5,106 bases of DNA, taken from NCBI GenBank assembly GCA_019241095.1, contig JAFAXJ010000160.1:1-5106 (forward strand), written 5' to 3'. The translations under genes and the position numbers were made by a program. Below are positions 1-5,106 of this stretch, in pieces (the first letter of the stretch is position 1; each line of letters opens with the position of its first letter). The DNA is from Verrucomicrobiota bacterium. Its GTDB lineage: Bacteria > Verrucomicrobiota > Verrucomicrobiia > Chthoniobacterales > JAFAMB01. Below the pieces are notes generated by a model. The model ran no database searches. It had not been told where the DNA came from and saw only the letters and a list, made by a program, of their open reading frames with translations.

Positions 1-2
1 CT

Positions 3-668
3 TATATAGAGAATTTCTCAATCGCTTTAGGGCGCATGGGACGGAGCTTTTTTAACTCTTTCGCGATCACGGCGCCGGCTGTTGTTCTGTCCATAGCAAT
101 CGGCGCTACCGCCGGCTATCCTCTAGCATACATGCGGGGCAGCGGGAGTAGGTTTATCTATTTCTTTTTATTAACTGGCATGTTGGTACCCTTTCAGATC
201 GTCCAGATACCCTTGTTCTTCATGGTGCGCTCGATTGGTCTCTATGACACCATCCCCGGGATGTGGCTGGCTCACACCGCCTACGCGGTACCGTTCTGCA
301 CCTTTTTCATGCGAAACTTTTTTGCTACAGTACCACGATCGATGTACGAAGCCGCGTTAATCGAAGGATGCGGGCCACTGCGTTACTTCTGGTTTTTGCT
401 ACTGCCTGCCTCGATCTCGGGTCTTTCGGCGCTGGCAATCATTCAAAGCCGGGCAATCTGGAATGATCTTTTGTTCGCGATGACACTGACCAGCAGCGAC
501 ACCGCCATGCCGGCGACGGTTGCGATCGCGGGCTTCACCAGCAGCTTACAGGTTGAATATGGACCTTTAATGGCCGCCACCCTGATCTCCATTGTGCCCG
601 TCATGCTAGCCTATCTCTTTTTCCAGAAGTCATTTGTACGTGGACTTCTCGGGGGTGCAGGAAAATAA
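3..668 (+). CDS. Sugar ABC transporter permease, MalG/CUT1 type (5' end outside window)
   Basis: Inner-membrane permease subunit of a carbohydrate ABC importer. It would work with a second permease, a periplasmic binding protein and an ATPase, none of which is in the window. The frame is open through the left edge: codons before the ATG at 36 read ENFSIALGR, a typical MalG-type lead-in to the GRSFFNS segment, so the ATG at 36 is internal and the true start lies outside. Counting from that Met, hydrophobic segments lie near residues 13-33, 41-61, 74-94, 125-145 and 178-198. The cytoplasmic EAA loop that docks on the ATPase is at 105-124, with EAA, the conserved Gly at 111 and a closing LLLP. 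The C-terminus FVRGLLGGAGK matches the usual MalG ending. CUT1 permeases are about 270-300 residues, so roughly 60-80 residues are missing. The substrate cannot be read from the sequence; the neighbouring dehydrogenase hints at a deoxysugar. Confidence 0.93.
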   Translation, partial: YIENFSIALGRMGRSFFNSFAITAPAVVLSIAIGATAGYPLAYMRGSGSRFIYFFLLTGMLVPFQIVQIPLFFMVRSIGLYDTIPGMWLAHTAYAVPFCTFFMRNFFATVPRSMYEAALIEGCGPLRYFWFLLLPASISGLSALAIIQSRAIWNDLLFAMTLTSSDTAMPATVAIAGFTSSLQVEYGPLMAATLISIVPVMLAYLFFQKSFVRGLLGGAGK

Positions 669-673
669 GCGAT

Positions 674-711
674 AAGTGCTCGTCGCTGAAAGGATCTGTC
701 ACGCACTTTTA
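674..711 (+). terminator. Possible weak terminator hairpin after the permease
   Basis: AAGTGC at 674-679 can pair with GCACTT at 703-708, and a short T-run (707-710) follows. The loop is long (23 nt) and the stem only 6 bp, so this is a poor intrinsic terminator. A competing small hairpin, AGCGA (668-672) with TCGCT (683-687), overlaps it and has no T-run. It is listed because it sits directly after the stop codon of what may be the last gene of the transporter operon. Confidence 0.2.
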
Positions 712-839
712 TAGAGGGGGAGTTCGAAGCTGACTCTGTTCCCGCTTAATCCTTCCGTTCACCAACTTCAAGTTCCTGAGAAGATCTACTCCGCAAATTT
801 GTGCTTGGGTTGCTGACTTCTGCGGCCTTCGGTTAATAA

Positions 840-1607
840 TCACACCGCTTCGTTCCCAAGAAAAACCACTTTCTCCCGCCCGGCCAGTACGGAAAGGGTT
901 GGGTGATGGAACTGCGAAGGCCAGTGAGAGCTATCAAAGCCGAAGTTTGAGAACCGGTGATTGACGCGAATGAGAAAATGTGGAACCGAGGCTTTCACGT
1001 ATCCGAGCCCGGATTCGGCGTTAAAGTCGTATACATGCAATTATTGTACCGGTATGTCTTCCCAGAGTCGTTTTACAGCCTGGTAACCCTTACTGACAAC
1101 CAGTTCGCAGCAGGGTTTGGTGGGAGTATGCGTGCGTCACTGTTAATAGAAAAATCACCTTCAGGTCGTAAAATTAAAGTCATTGTTGGTAGCCCATCGA
1201 AGGCGTCGGACGGAAGCGTTATCAAGTTGCCAAGAAGCTGACCAAACACCTGTTTACCGGGGCCGGAAGCTGTTAGCGCGAGCGTTCAATCCATTGAAAT
1301 CCCAGAGTTGCCCCTCTCGAAACTCCTGAGCAAACCAACGATAATCTTACCGCTTGGATATTGAGTAGTCAGAGGGCTTCCTACAAAAGACGAAAAAAGA
1401 GTTAGCTTTCACTCTGGGGGCGAAAGTCTTTTGATCGAAAAGAAAGGATTCAGATACGATATGCCAAATGATGTGCAAACGGTCGACTTGGGGACGAGAT
1501 ACAGATTTGACGGCCTGATCCGATATGGAAAGATTGCCGCCGAAGGATACTACGCTCCGAGCCAAGGGTGTTCCCCACGAATCTCATGGAAAGGCGTCGG
1601 ACAATGA
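840..1607 (+). pseudogene. Probable decayed gene of unknown function, ending in ATGA overlap with the SDR gene
   Basis: One reading frame (codons starting at 840, 843 and so on) stays open for about 255 codons with only three internal stops, all TGA, at 948, 1239 and 1362. About ten or more would be expected by chance. The pieces are 840-950, 951-1241 (possible GTG start at 957, about 94 residues) and 1365-1607. Many codons have a purine first, as in real coding sequence, and the register-matched antisense frames are also partly open, which is common opposite real genes. The last piece contains stretches such as SLLIEKKGFRYDMPNDV and GKIAAEGYYAPS, with a beta-rich look. Its TGA at 1605-1607 overlaps the ATG of the dehydrogenase as ATGA, as in a translationally coupled operon. 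I do not recognise the family. Alternatives are two or three separate short genes (957-1241; 1431-1607 from TTG; 1461-1607 from ATG) or chance. The 935-bp gap between permease and dehydrogenase holds nothing else I can support. Confidence 0.35.
1588..1594 (+). promoter_or_regulatory. Ribosome binding site deciding the SDR start
   Basis: GGAAAGG lies 9 nt before the ATG at 1604. It supports that start over the in-frame GTG at 1568 and ATG at 1586, which would add 12 or 6 residues with no counterpart before the Rossmann fold of this family. Confidence 0.5.
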
Positions 1608-2353
1608 ACCAGTTCGATCTTCGTGATAAGACCGCTGTCGTTACGGGTGGTGCGAGCGGTATAGGCGCCGCGATTGTCGCTCGCTTTGTACAATCGGGGG
1701 CTAACGTCAGCATTTGGGATAATAACATGCCGAGTAGGGATAGGTCAGGAAGCGAAGCGGCTTCGCAACATCTCAAGTTCGTCTTGGTCGATGTTACTGA
1801 TTTAGCCGCAGTGGACGCGGCCACGCGCGAGACAGCGGCCGCCTTCGGCAGGATAGACATCCTGGTAACTAGCGCCGGTATAGCTGGGCCAAACGAGAAG
1901 GTCTGGAACTACCCGGTAGAAATGTGGCGCAAGGTCCAGGCTGTGAATGTCGACGGAGTTTTCTACTGTTGCCGCGCGATCGTGCCGTACATGATCAAAA
2001 ATGCCTACGGCCGTATCGTTAACATTGCCTCGATCGCTGGTAAAGAAGGCAATCCGAACGCATCAGCCTATTCGGCTTCCAAAGCAGCGGTCATTGCCCT
2101 GACCAAATCATTGGGCAAGGAGTTAGCTAACTACGACATTGCCGTTAACTGTATTACGCCGGCTGCCGCGCAAACACCCATTCTCAAGCAGGTTAACCAG
2201 GAGTTCATTGACTATATGTTGTCAAAGATTCCTCGCGGGAGGTTCGTCTCTTTGGACGAGATTGCGTCTTTGGTTGCTTGGATGTCCAGCTCCGAGAATT
2301 CATTTACCACAGGCGCGGTATTCGATATTAGCGGCGGCCGCGCTACCTATTGA
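1604..2353 (+). CDS. SDR-family NAD-dependent dehydrogenase, likely 2-keto-3-deoxy-L-fuconate/L-rhamnonate dehydrogenase type
   Basis: Cytoplasmic classical short-chain dehydrogenase of 249 residues, the usual length. Visible motifs: the cofactor-binding TGGASGIG at 14-21; Asp39 at the end of strand beta-2 (SIWDNN), which favours NAD over NADP; a variant NNAG motif, TSAG, at 89-92; and a catalytic tetrad of Asn115 (VNVDG), Ser143 (NIASIAG), Tyr156 and Lys160 (YSASK). The segments IAGKEGNPNASAYSAS, VNCITPAAAQT, LSKIPRGRF and the C-terminus FTTGAVFDISGGRATY resemble, from memory, dehydrogenases that oxidise 2-keto-3-deoxy-L-fuconate or -L-rhamnonate in the non-phosphorylated L-fucose/L-rhamnose pathways. 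The pathway is known from the family; the exact substrate is inference. The start is chosen for its RBS and for the normal distance to the glycine motif. It overlaps the preceding decayed frame by ATGA and follows the sugar permease on the same strand, which fits a sugar-catabolic operon. No good terminator follows. A broader sugar or acyl-carrier reductase role cannot be excluded. Confidence 0.9.
   Translation: MNQFDLRDKTAVVTGGASGIGAAIVARFVQSGANVSIWDNNMPSRDRSGSEAASQHLKFVLVDVTDLAAVDAATRETAAAFGRIDILVTSAGIAGPNEKVWNYPVEMWRKVQAVNVDGVFYCCRAIVPYMIKNAYGRIVNIASIAGKEGNPNASAYSASKAAVIALTKSLGKELANYDIAVNCITPAAAQTPILKQVNQEFIDYMLSKIPRGRFVSLDEIASLVAWMSSSENSFTTGAVFDISGGRATY
1752..1768. repeat. 17-nt palindromic repeat, copy 1 (inside SDR)
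   Basis: GCGAAGCGGCTTCGCAA is found here and again, identically, at 4476-4492. The core GCGAAGC-G-GCTTCGC is a perfect inverted repeat with 7-bp arms. Here it encodes SEAASQ in the variable surface stretch between strands beta-2 and beta-3 of the dehydrogenase. The second copy is read in a different frame, so protein homology does not explain the match. Confidence 0.6.
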
Positions 2354-2402
2354 CTATCGATCGTAGACGAAATCACTTTCGAGATTTGCCTCAAAAGGTA
2401 AC

Positions 2403-2420
2403 CTGGCACGCGAACTGCCA
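2403..2420 (+). promoter_or_regulatory. Candidate sigma-54 (-24/-12) promoter for the TonB receptor
   Basis: CTGGCACG (2403-2410) is an exact match to the -24 half of the RpoN consensus. The invariant GC of the -12 half lies at 2417-2418, 12 nt after the GG at 2405-2406, the required spacing. The -12 half reads CTGCC rather than TTGCW. This predicts transcription from about 2430, giving a leader of roughly 58 nt before the ATG at 2488. The same bases also form a perfect inverted repeat, TGGCA-N7-TGCCA (2404-2420), so a repressor or activator site is an alternative reading. No RpoN or enhancer-binding protein gene is in the window. Confidence 0.4.
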
Positions 2421-2440
2421 AAAGAAGATGGCCATCAGCT

Positions 2441-2493
2441 ATTGCAATTAAATTGCAACAGTTATTGCAAGATGATTGTATCTGGCAATGCAA
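2441..2493 (+). repeat. Phased ATTGCAA repeat array before and over the receptor start codon
   Basis: Exact copies of ATTGCAA start at 2441, 2452 and 2464. Weaker copies follow at 2475 (ATTGTAT, 5 of 7) and 2487 (AATGCAA, 6 of 7, overlapping the ATG at 2488). Spacings are 11, 12, 11 and 12 bp, about one helical turn, so all units face the same side of the DNA. The first two copies form a perfect 17-bp palindrome at 2442-2458. The array lies between the predicted sigma-54 start site and the coding region and is the best candidate for an operator or leader-control element. Confidence 0.5.
2442..2458. promoter_or_regulatory. Perfect 17-bp palindrome, candidate operator
   Basis: TTGCAATT-A-AATTGCAA is perfectly self-complementary with 8-bp arms and a single central base. 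Its size and symmetry fit a dimeric helix-turn-helix regulator. It would lie about +12 to +28 from the predicted start site, a position suited to repression. The regulator is not in the window and I cannot name its family. Confidence 0.45.
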
Positions 2494-4707
2494 CCGTTTC
2501 CGCTGGGAAATATCCTTGCGCATTCCCGATCTTCAGTTTGGGCGCTCTCTCTGGGTTTTCTGGGCTTTTTCTCTCCGATTTTGACAGCCGATGGACAGAT
2601 AACTTCCCCTGCGTCGGCACCCTCCCTTGGAGGCTTTTCAAACCAAACTCCGGTGAATGCGTCGGGCAGCGCAGCCGAGTCAACCGCTACTGAGCTCAAC
2701 CCAATTGTTGTGACCGGCCAACTCAATGAGGCTCGCAGCCTGATTGTGCCCTCCTTAGGCGCAACTAAATACACGATTGGTCAACCCCAGATTCAGACCC
2801 AGTCACAGGGTGATAACGCTCCGTTCAACCAGGTGATCCTCAGGGCCCCTGGCGTCGCCCAAGATTCCTATGGTCAACTGCATGTCCGTGATGAGCATGC
2901 CAACTTGCAATACCGAATCAATGACGTGCTTATACCCGAAGGCATTACCGGCTTTGGTCAGGAAATTGATACCCGTTTAGTTGATAGCGTTTCGTTGATC
3001 ACCGGCTCTTTGCCGGCGCAGTACGGGTTCAGGACCTCGGGAATAATCGATATTCACGTCAAGGAAGGCCCGAATCTAAACGGCGGTAATCTAACTTTAT
3101 ACGGCGGTTCTCACCAGACTATGAATCCTAGCTTTGAATTTGGCGGATCAACTGGGAGGTTTAATTACTTCGGCGTCGGAAGCTACAATCAGAATGATCT
3201 AGGCATCGAAAATCCGACAGGGAAGCCGTCAGCCATTCACGACGATACTGAACAGTATAAGGGCTTTGCCTATCTTTCCTATCTGATTGATGACACGAGC
3301 CGAATCAGTCTCTTATTGAGCGGCACCTACTCAGAATTTCAGATTCCGAATAACCCCGGTCAGACGCCAGCCTTCGATTTAGCTGGAGCTAGCCTGCGGA
3401 ACTTTGATTCGAGAAACCTTAATGAAAATCAATACGAACAGAATCACTATGCAATCCTTGCGTACCAGAAATCTTTTGACACCTTGAGCTTCCAGTTGGC
3501 GGCCTTTACCCGCTACAGCGGAACTTTATTCTCCCCCGACCAGAAAGGTGACCTGATTTTTACTGGTTTAGCTGGAAGAATCGATCGCAGCATTTTTTCT
3601 AATGGAGTTCAATTCGATGCCAGTTGGGCCATCAACGATGCTCATACGCTTCGTGGAGGATTCCTGGTAACAATAGAGCACGCCAGCGTGTATACTACTA
3701 ACCAGGTCTTTCCGGTCGATTCCGATGGCAATCAATCATCGGACGTTCCGTTCACCATTACCGATAACCAACGCAGGACCGGCGGTCTCTATGGTGTATA
3801 TCTGCAAGACGAATGGAAAGTGTTTCAGCCGCTGACGATTAACTTTGGTGCTCGGTTTGACGTTGTAGACGAGTACACCCATGACAATCAGCTAAGTCCG
3901 AGAGTCAACGTTGTGCTTCAAGCAACGAAAACTACTACTCTTCATGCTGGATACGCGCGGTATTTTACCCCGCCCCCGCTGGAGCTGGTTCAGTCGCAAA
4001 GCATCAGCAAGTTTGTAGGCACTTCCAACCACTCAGCGGTCTTAGAAAGCACCGTGGTTAAACCAGAACGCGCTCACTACTTTGATGCTGGGATGACCGA
4101 GCAGTTTACCCCTGCGTTCTCCGCGGGCGTCGACGGCTATTACAAAATCTCCTACGATTTGATCGATGAGGGCCAGTTTGGGTCGGCTTTGATTTTTTCG
4201 CCCTTCAATTACGCGAAAGGAAATCAGTACGGCCTTGAACTCACGACAAACTATGCTCACCGCGGGTTCAATGCTTACGCCAATTTCAGCTTTGAACGCG
4301 GAACCGGCGAACGGATAGCTTCCGGACAGTTCTTATTTGCCCCAGATGAACTTGCTTTCATTCGCAACCACTGGATCTTTCTCGATCACGATCAGCGCTA
4401 CACCCTTTCAGCTGGCAGTTCCTATACATTCAAAGAAACCACCGTCTACGCCGATCTGCTTTTTGGCAGCGGACTGCGAAGCGGCTTCGCAAATACCGAC
4501 GAGGTCGACCCGTATTATACCTTTAACGTAGGCCTGACTCATGCGCTGCATTTGCCAGATAAACATGGCCAAGTCCTTTTTCGGTTCGACGTCGTCAATC
4601 TGTTCGATCAAACTTATCAGTTAAGAAGCGGTACCGGAGTTGGCGTCTTTGCTCCTCAATATGGAGCGCGTCGCGGGTTCTTCGGCGGAATTAGCTGGAT
4701 TTTTTGA
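2488..4707 (+). CDS. TonB-dependent outer-membrane receptor
   Basis: Complete 739-residue energy-coupled outer-membrane channel, the usual size for the family. A signal peptide is visible: Arg14 then a hydrophobic stretch at about 17-33, with probable cleavage near TADGQ at 33-37. A low-complexity Ser/Ala/Thr linker leads to a TonB-box-like ELNPIVVTG at 69-77. The plug domain spans about 84-195 and includes NQVILRAPGV, RINDVLIPEG and SLPAQYGFRTSGIIDI. The rest is a 22-strand-type beta-barrel with alternating aromatic strands, extracellular loops, a YLQDEWKV strand and the closing NLFD...APQYGARRGFFGGISWIF, ending in the terminal Phe needed for barrel assembly. There is no N-terminal carboxypeptidase-like or sigma-factor-signalling domain and no SusD neighbour, so it looks like a stand-alone receptor. 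An in-frame TTG at 2476 would add four residues; TGA at 2473 blocks anything longer. Neither start has a clear RBS, and the ATG is preferred. The ligand is unknown; siderophore, vitamin or oligosaccharide are all possible. The regulatory elements upstream suggest controlled expression. Confidence 0.95.
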   Translation: MQPFPLGNILAHSRSSVWALSLGFLGFFSPILTADGQITSPASAPSLGGFSNQTPVNASGSAAESTATELNPIVVTGQLNEARSLIVPSLGATKYTIGQPQIQTQSQGDNAPFNQVILRAPGVAQDSYGQLHVRDEHANLQYRINDVLIPEGITGFGQEIDTRLVDSVSLITGSLPAQYGFRTSGIIDIHVKEGPNLNGGNLTLYGGSHQTMNPSFEFGGSTGRFNYFGVGSYNQNDLGIENPTGKPSAIHDDTEQYKGFAYLSYLIDDTSRISLLLSGTYSEFQIPNNPGQTPAFDLAGASLRNFDSRNLNENQYEQNHYAILAYQKSFDTLSFQLAAFTRYSGTLFSPDQKGDLIFTGLAGRIDRSIFSNGVQFDASWAINDAHTLRGGFLVTIEHASVYTTNQVFPVDSDGNQSSDVPFTITDNQRRTGGLYGVYLQDEWKVFQPLTINFGARFDVVDEYTHDNQLSPRVNVVLQATKTTTLHAGYARYFTPPPLELVQSQSISKFVGTSNHSAVLESTVVKPERAHYFDAGMTEQFTPAFSAGVDGYYKISYDLIDEGQFGSALIFSPFNYAKGNQYGLELTTNYAHRGFNAYANFSFERGTGERIASGQFLFAPDELAFIRNHWIFLDHDQRYTLSAGSSYTFKETTVYADLLFGSGLRSGFANTDEVDPYYTFNVGLTHALHLPDKHGQVLFRFDVVNLFDQTYQLRSGTGVGVFAPQYGARRGFFGGISWIF
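4476..4492. repeat. 17-nt palindromic repeat, copy 2 (inside the TonB receptor)
   Basis: Identical to 1752-1768. Here the palindrome extends one base further on each side, TGCGAAGC-G-GCTTCGCA (4475-4491), giving 8-bp arms. It encodes the LRSGFA region around residues 663-668 of the receptor. A lone half-site, GCTTCGC, occurs at 4843-4849. Confidence 0.6.
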
Positions 4708-4894
4708 ATTCTGCCTCGGGGTGGCCAGAGCTGCTTTGTCCGTAGGAAACGAACCGGCGGAAAAATTTAACTATGGTTTGCCAGAACGTCTCCGGCTCCG
4801 CGATCCAGCTTCTGCGGATCATACCTTGCGACGGGTTCGTATGCTTCGCGCGTTAAGAAAACTTCGGCGTCCCAGTTTGCGAACGTTCTGTTGC

Positions 4895-5106
4895 CTATGG
4901 CTGAATCGCCCAGGATGGATCGGTTTGGCCAAGGGAACCTATTGAATAGAACCCGTAGTTACTAAGGCCCCAGAGTACTTGTTCCCCGGTTACGATATTG
5001 GACCACAAGATATCGCTGGAATGGTTGCCGCTAACGTCTGCCAATCCTTTCACTTGCCAGTAAGAACTTCGAGGGGATGACATCCATTGGCCTGCAACCG
5101 AAAACC
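4895..5106 (-). CDS. FG-GAP/VCBS repeat protein, C-terminal end (5' part outside window)
   Basis: The frame is open from the right edge to a TAG at 4895-4897 and gives about 69 residues. The visible pattern, YWQVKGLADVSGNHSSDILWSN followed by VTGEQVLWGL and then GSLGQTDPSWAIQP, matches the FG-GAP/VCBS repeat layout (W-Q-V-G-x-x-D-F-N-G-D-G-x-x-D-I-L-W, then TG-x-x-x-x-W, ending in W-x-I). Such repeats form beta-propeller blades in secreted or surface proteins of adhesion or polysaccharide-binding type. The stop falls at a normal blade boundary, so this is probably the true C-terminus. The Met at 5083 is internal: FSVAGQW precedes it in frame. The calcium loop is degenerate, DVSGNHSSD instead of DxNGDGxxD, so this last blade may bind calcium poorly. 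The gene converges on the TonB receptor with 187 bp between stops. Confidence 0.7.
   Translation of the reverse strand, partial: FSVAGQWMSSPRSSYWQVKGLADVSGNHSSDILWSNIVTGEQVLWGLSNYGFYSIGSLGQTDPSWAIQP

Noticed and set aside
1431..1460. Sigma-70-like pair TTGATC (1431-1436) and TACGAT (1455-1460), 18 nt apart
   Set aside because: Each box matches only 4 of 6 consensus bases and the pair lies inside the open frame of the decayed gene, so it is not distinguishable from chance.
1458..1530. FecR-like hint, VDLGTRYRF, in the decayed frame
   Set aside because: A single short DLGT-type match, without the other FecR domains or a sigma-factor neighbour, is too little to name the family.
1450..1860. Minus-strand 136-codon open frame overlapping the SDR start
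   Set aside because: It lies opposite the well-supported SDR and has low-complexity Ala/Ser/Arg composition, typical of an antisense shadow.
2368..2387. Hairpin CGAAA-TCAC-TTTCG after the SDR stop as a terminator
   Set aside because: The stem is short and AT-rich, no T-run follows, and an alternative pairing (AAATC with GATTT) competes.
4802..4820. Inverted repeat GATCC-N9-GGATC between the convergent genes as a bidirectional terminator
   Set aside because: It is only 5 bp, has no T-run on either strand, and lies well away from both stop codons.
4640..4945. Plus-strand open frame running out of the end of the TonB receptor gene
   Set aside because: It begins inside the receptor in another frame, is Arg/Leu-rich without motifs, and has no plausible RBS.
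4767..4960. Minus-strand open frame after the FG-GAP stop, reading GNRTFANWDAEVFLTREAYEP and ending in TAA at 4767
   Set aside because: It has no ATG, GTG or TTG start, about 60 codons, and no recognisable motif. It could be the remnant of a frameshifted tail, but the FG-GAP frame already ends at a natural blade boundary.

Overview
The window looks like chromosomal DNA from a Gram-negative, probably soil- or water-dwelling carbohydrate degrader with roughly balanced base composition. The outer-membrane diagnosis rests on a complete TonB-dependent receptor. Its style, together with a divergent FG-GAP/VCBS repeat protein and a CUT1-type sugar ABC transporter, would fit Verrucomicrobiota or Acidobacteriota. 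That placement is inference only; no marker gene is present.

Layout: (1) Positions 3-668 hold the 3' part of a MalG-like ABC sugar permease, cut by the left edge. (2) Positions 669-1603 hold no convincing intact gene. The frame shared by 840-1607 stays open apart from three internal TGA codons and ends in an ATGA overlap with the next gene, so it is read as a decayed gene of unknown function. (3) Positions 1604-2353 hold an intact classical SDR dehydrogenase of the 2-keto-3-deoxy-L-fuconate / L-rhamnonate type. (4) Positions 2354-2487 are a compact regulatory region with a sigma-54-like -24/-12 element and a helically phased ATTGCAA repeat array that contains a perfect 17-bp palindrome and runs into the next start codon. 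(5) Positions 2488-4707 hold a complete TonB-dependent receptor. (6) Positions 4708-4894 have no supported gene. (7) Positions 4895-5106, minus strand, hold the C-terminal end of an FG-GAP/VCBS repeat protein convergent with the receptor.

A plausible joint role is capture and use of a deoxy-sugar-containing glycan. The receptor would import a ligand across the outer membrane, the ABC permease would move a mono- or oligosaccharide across the inner membrane, and the SDR would oxidise a 2-keto-3-deoxy acid formed from L-fucose or L-rhamnose. The transporter and dehydrogenase assignments come from motifs seen here plus family knowledge; the link to the receptor is inferred from adjacency only.

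No CRISPR array, tRNA, rRNA, insertion sequence or attachment site was seen. The most interesting signals are the regulatory region before the receptor, the decayed frame with the ATGA junction, and a 17-nt palindromic sequence present in two unrelated genes in different reading frames.
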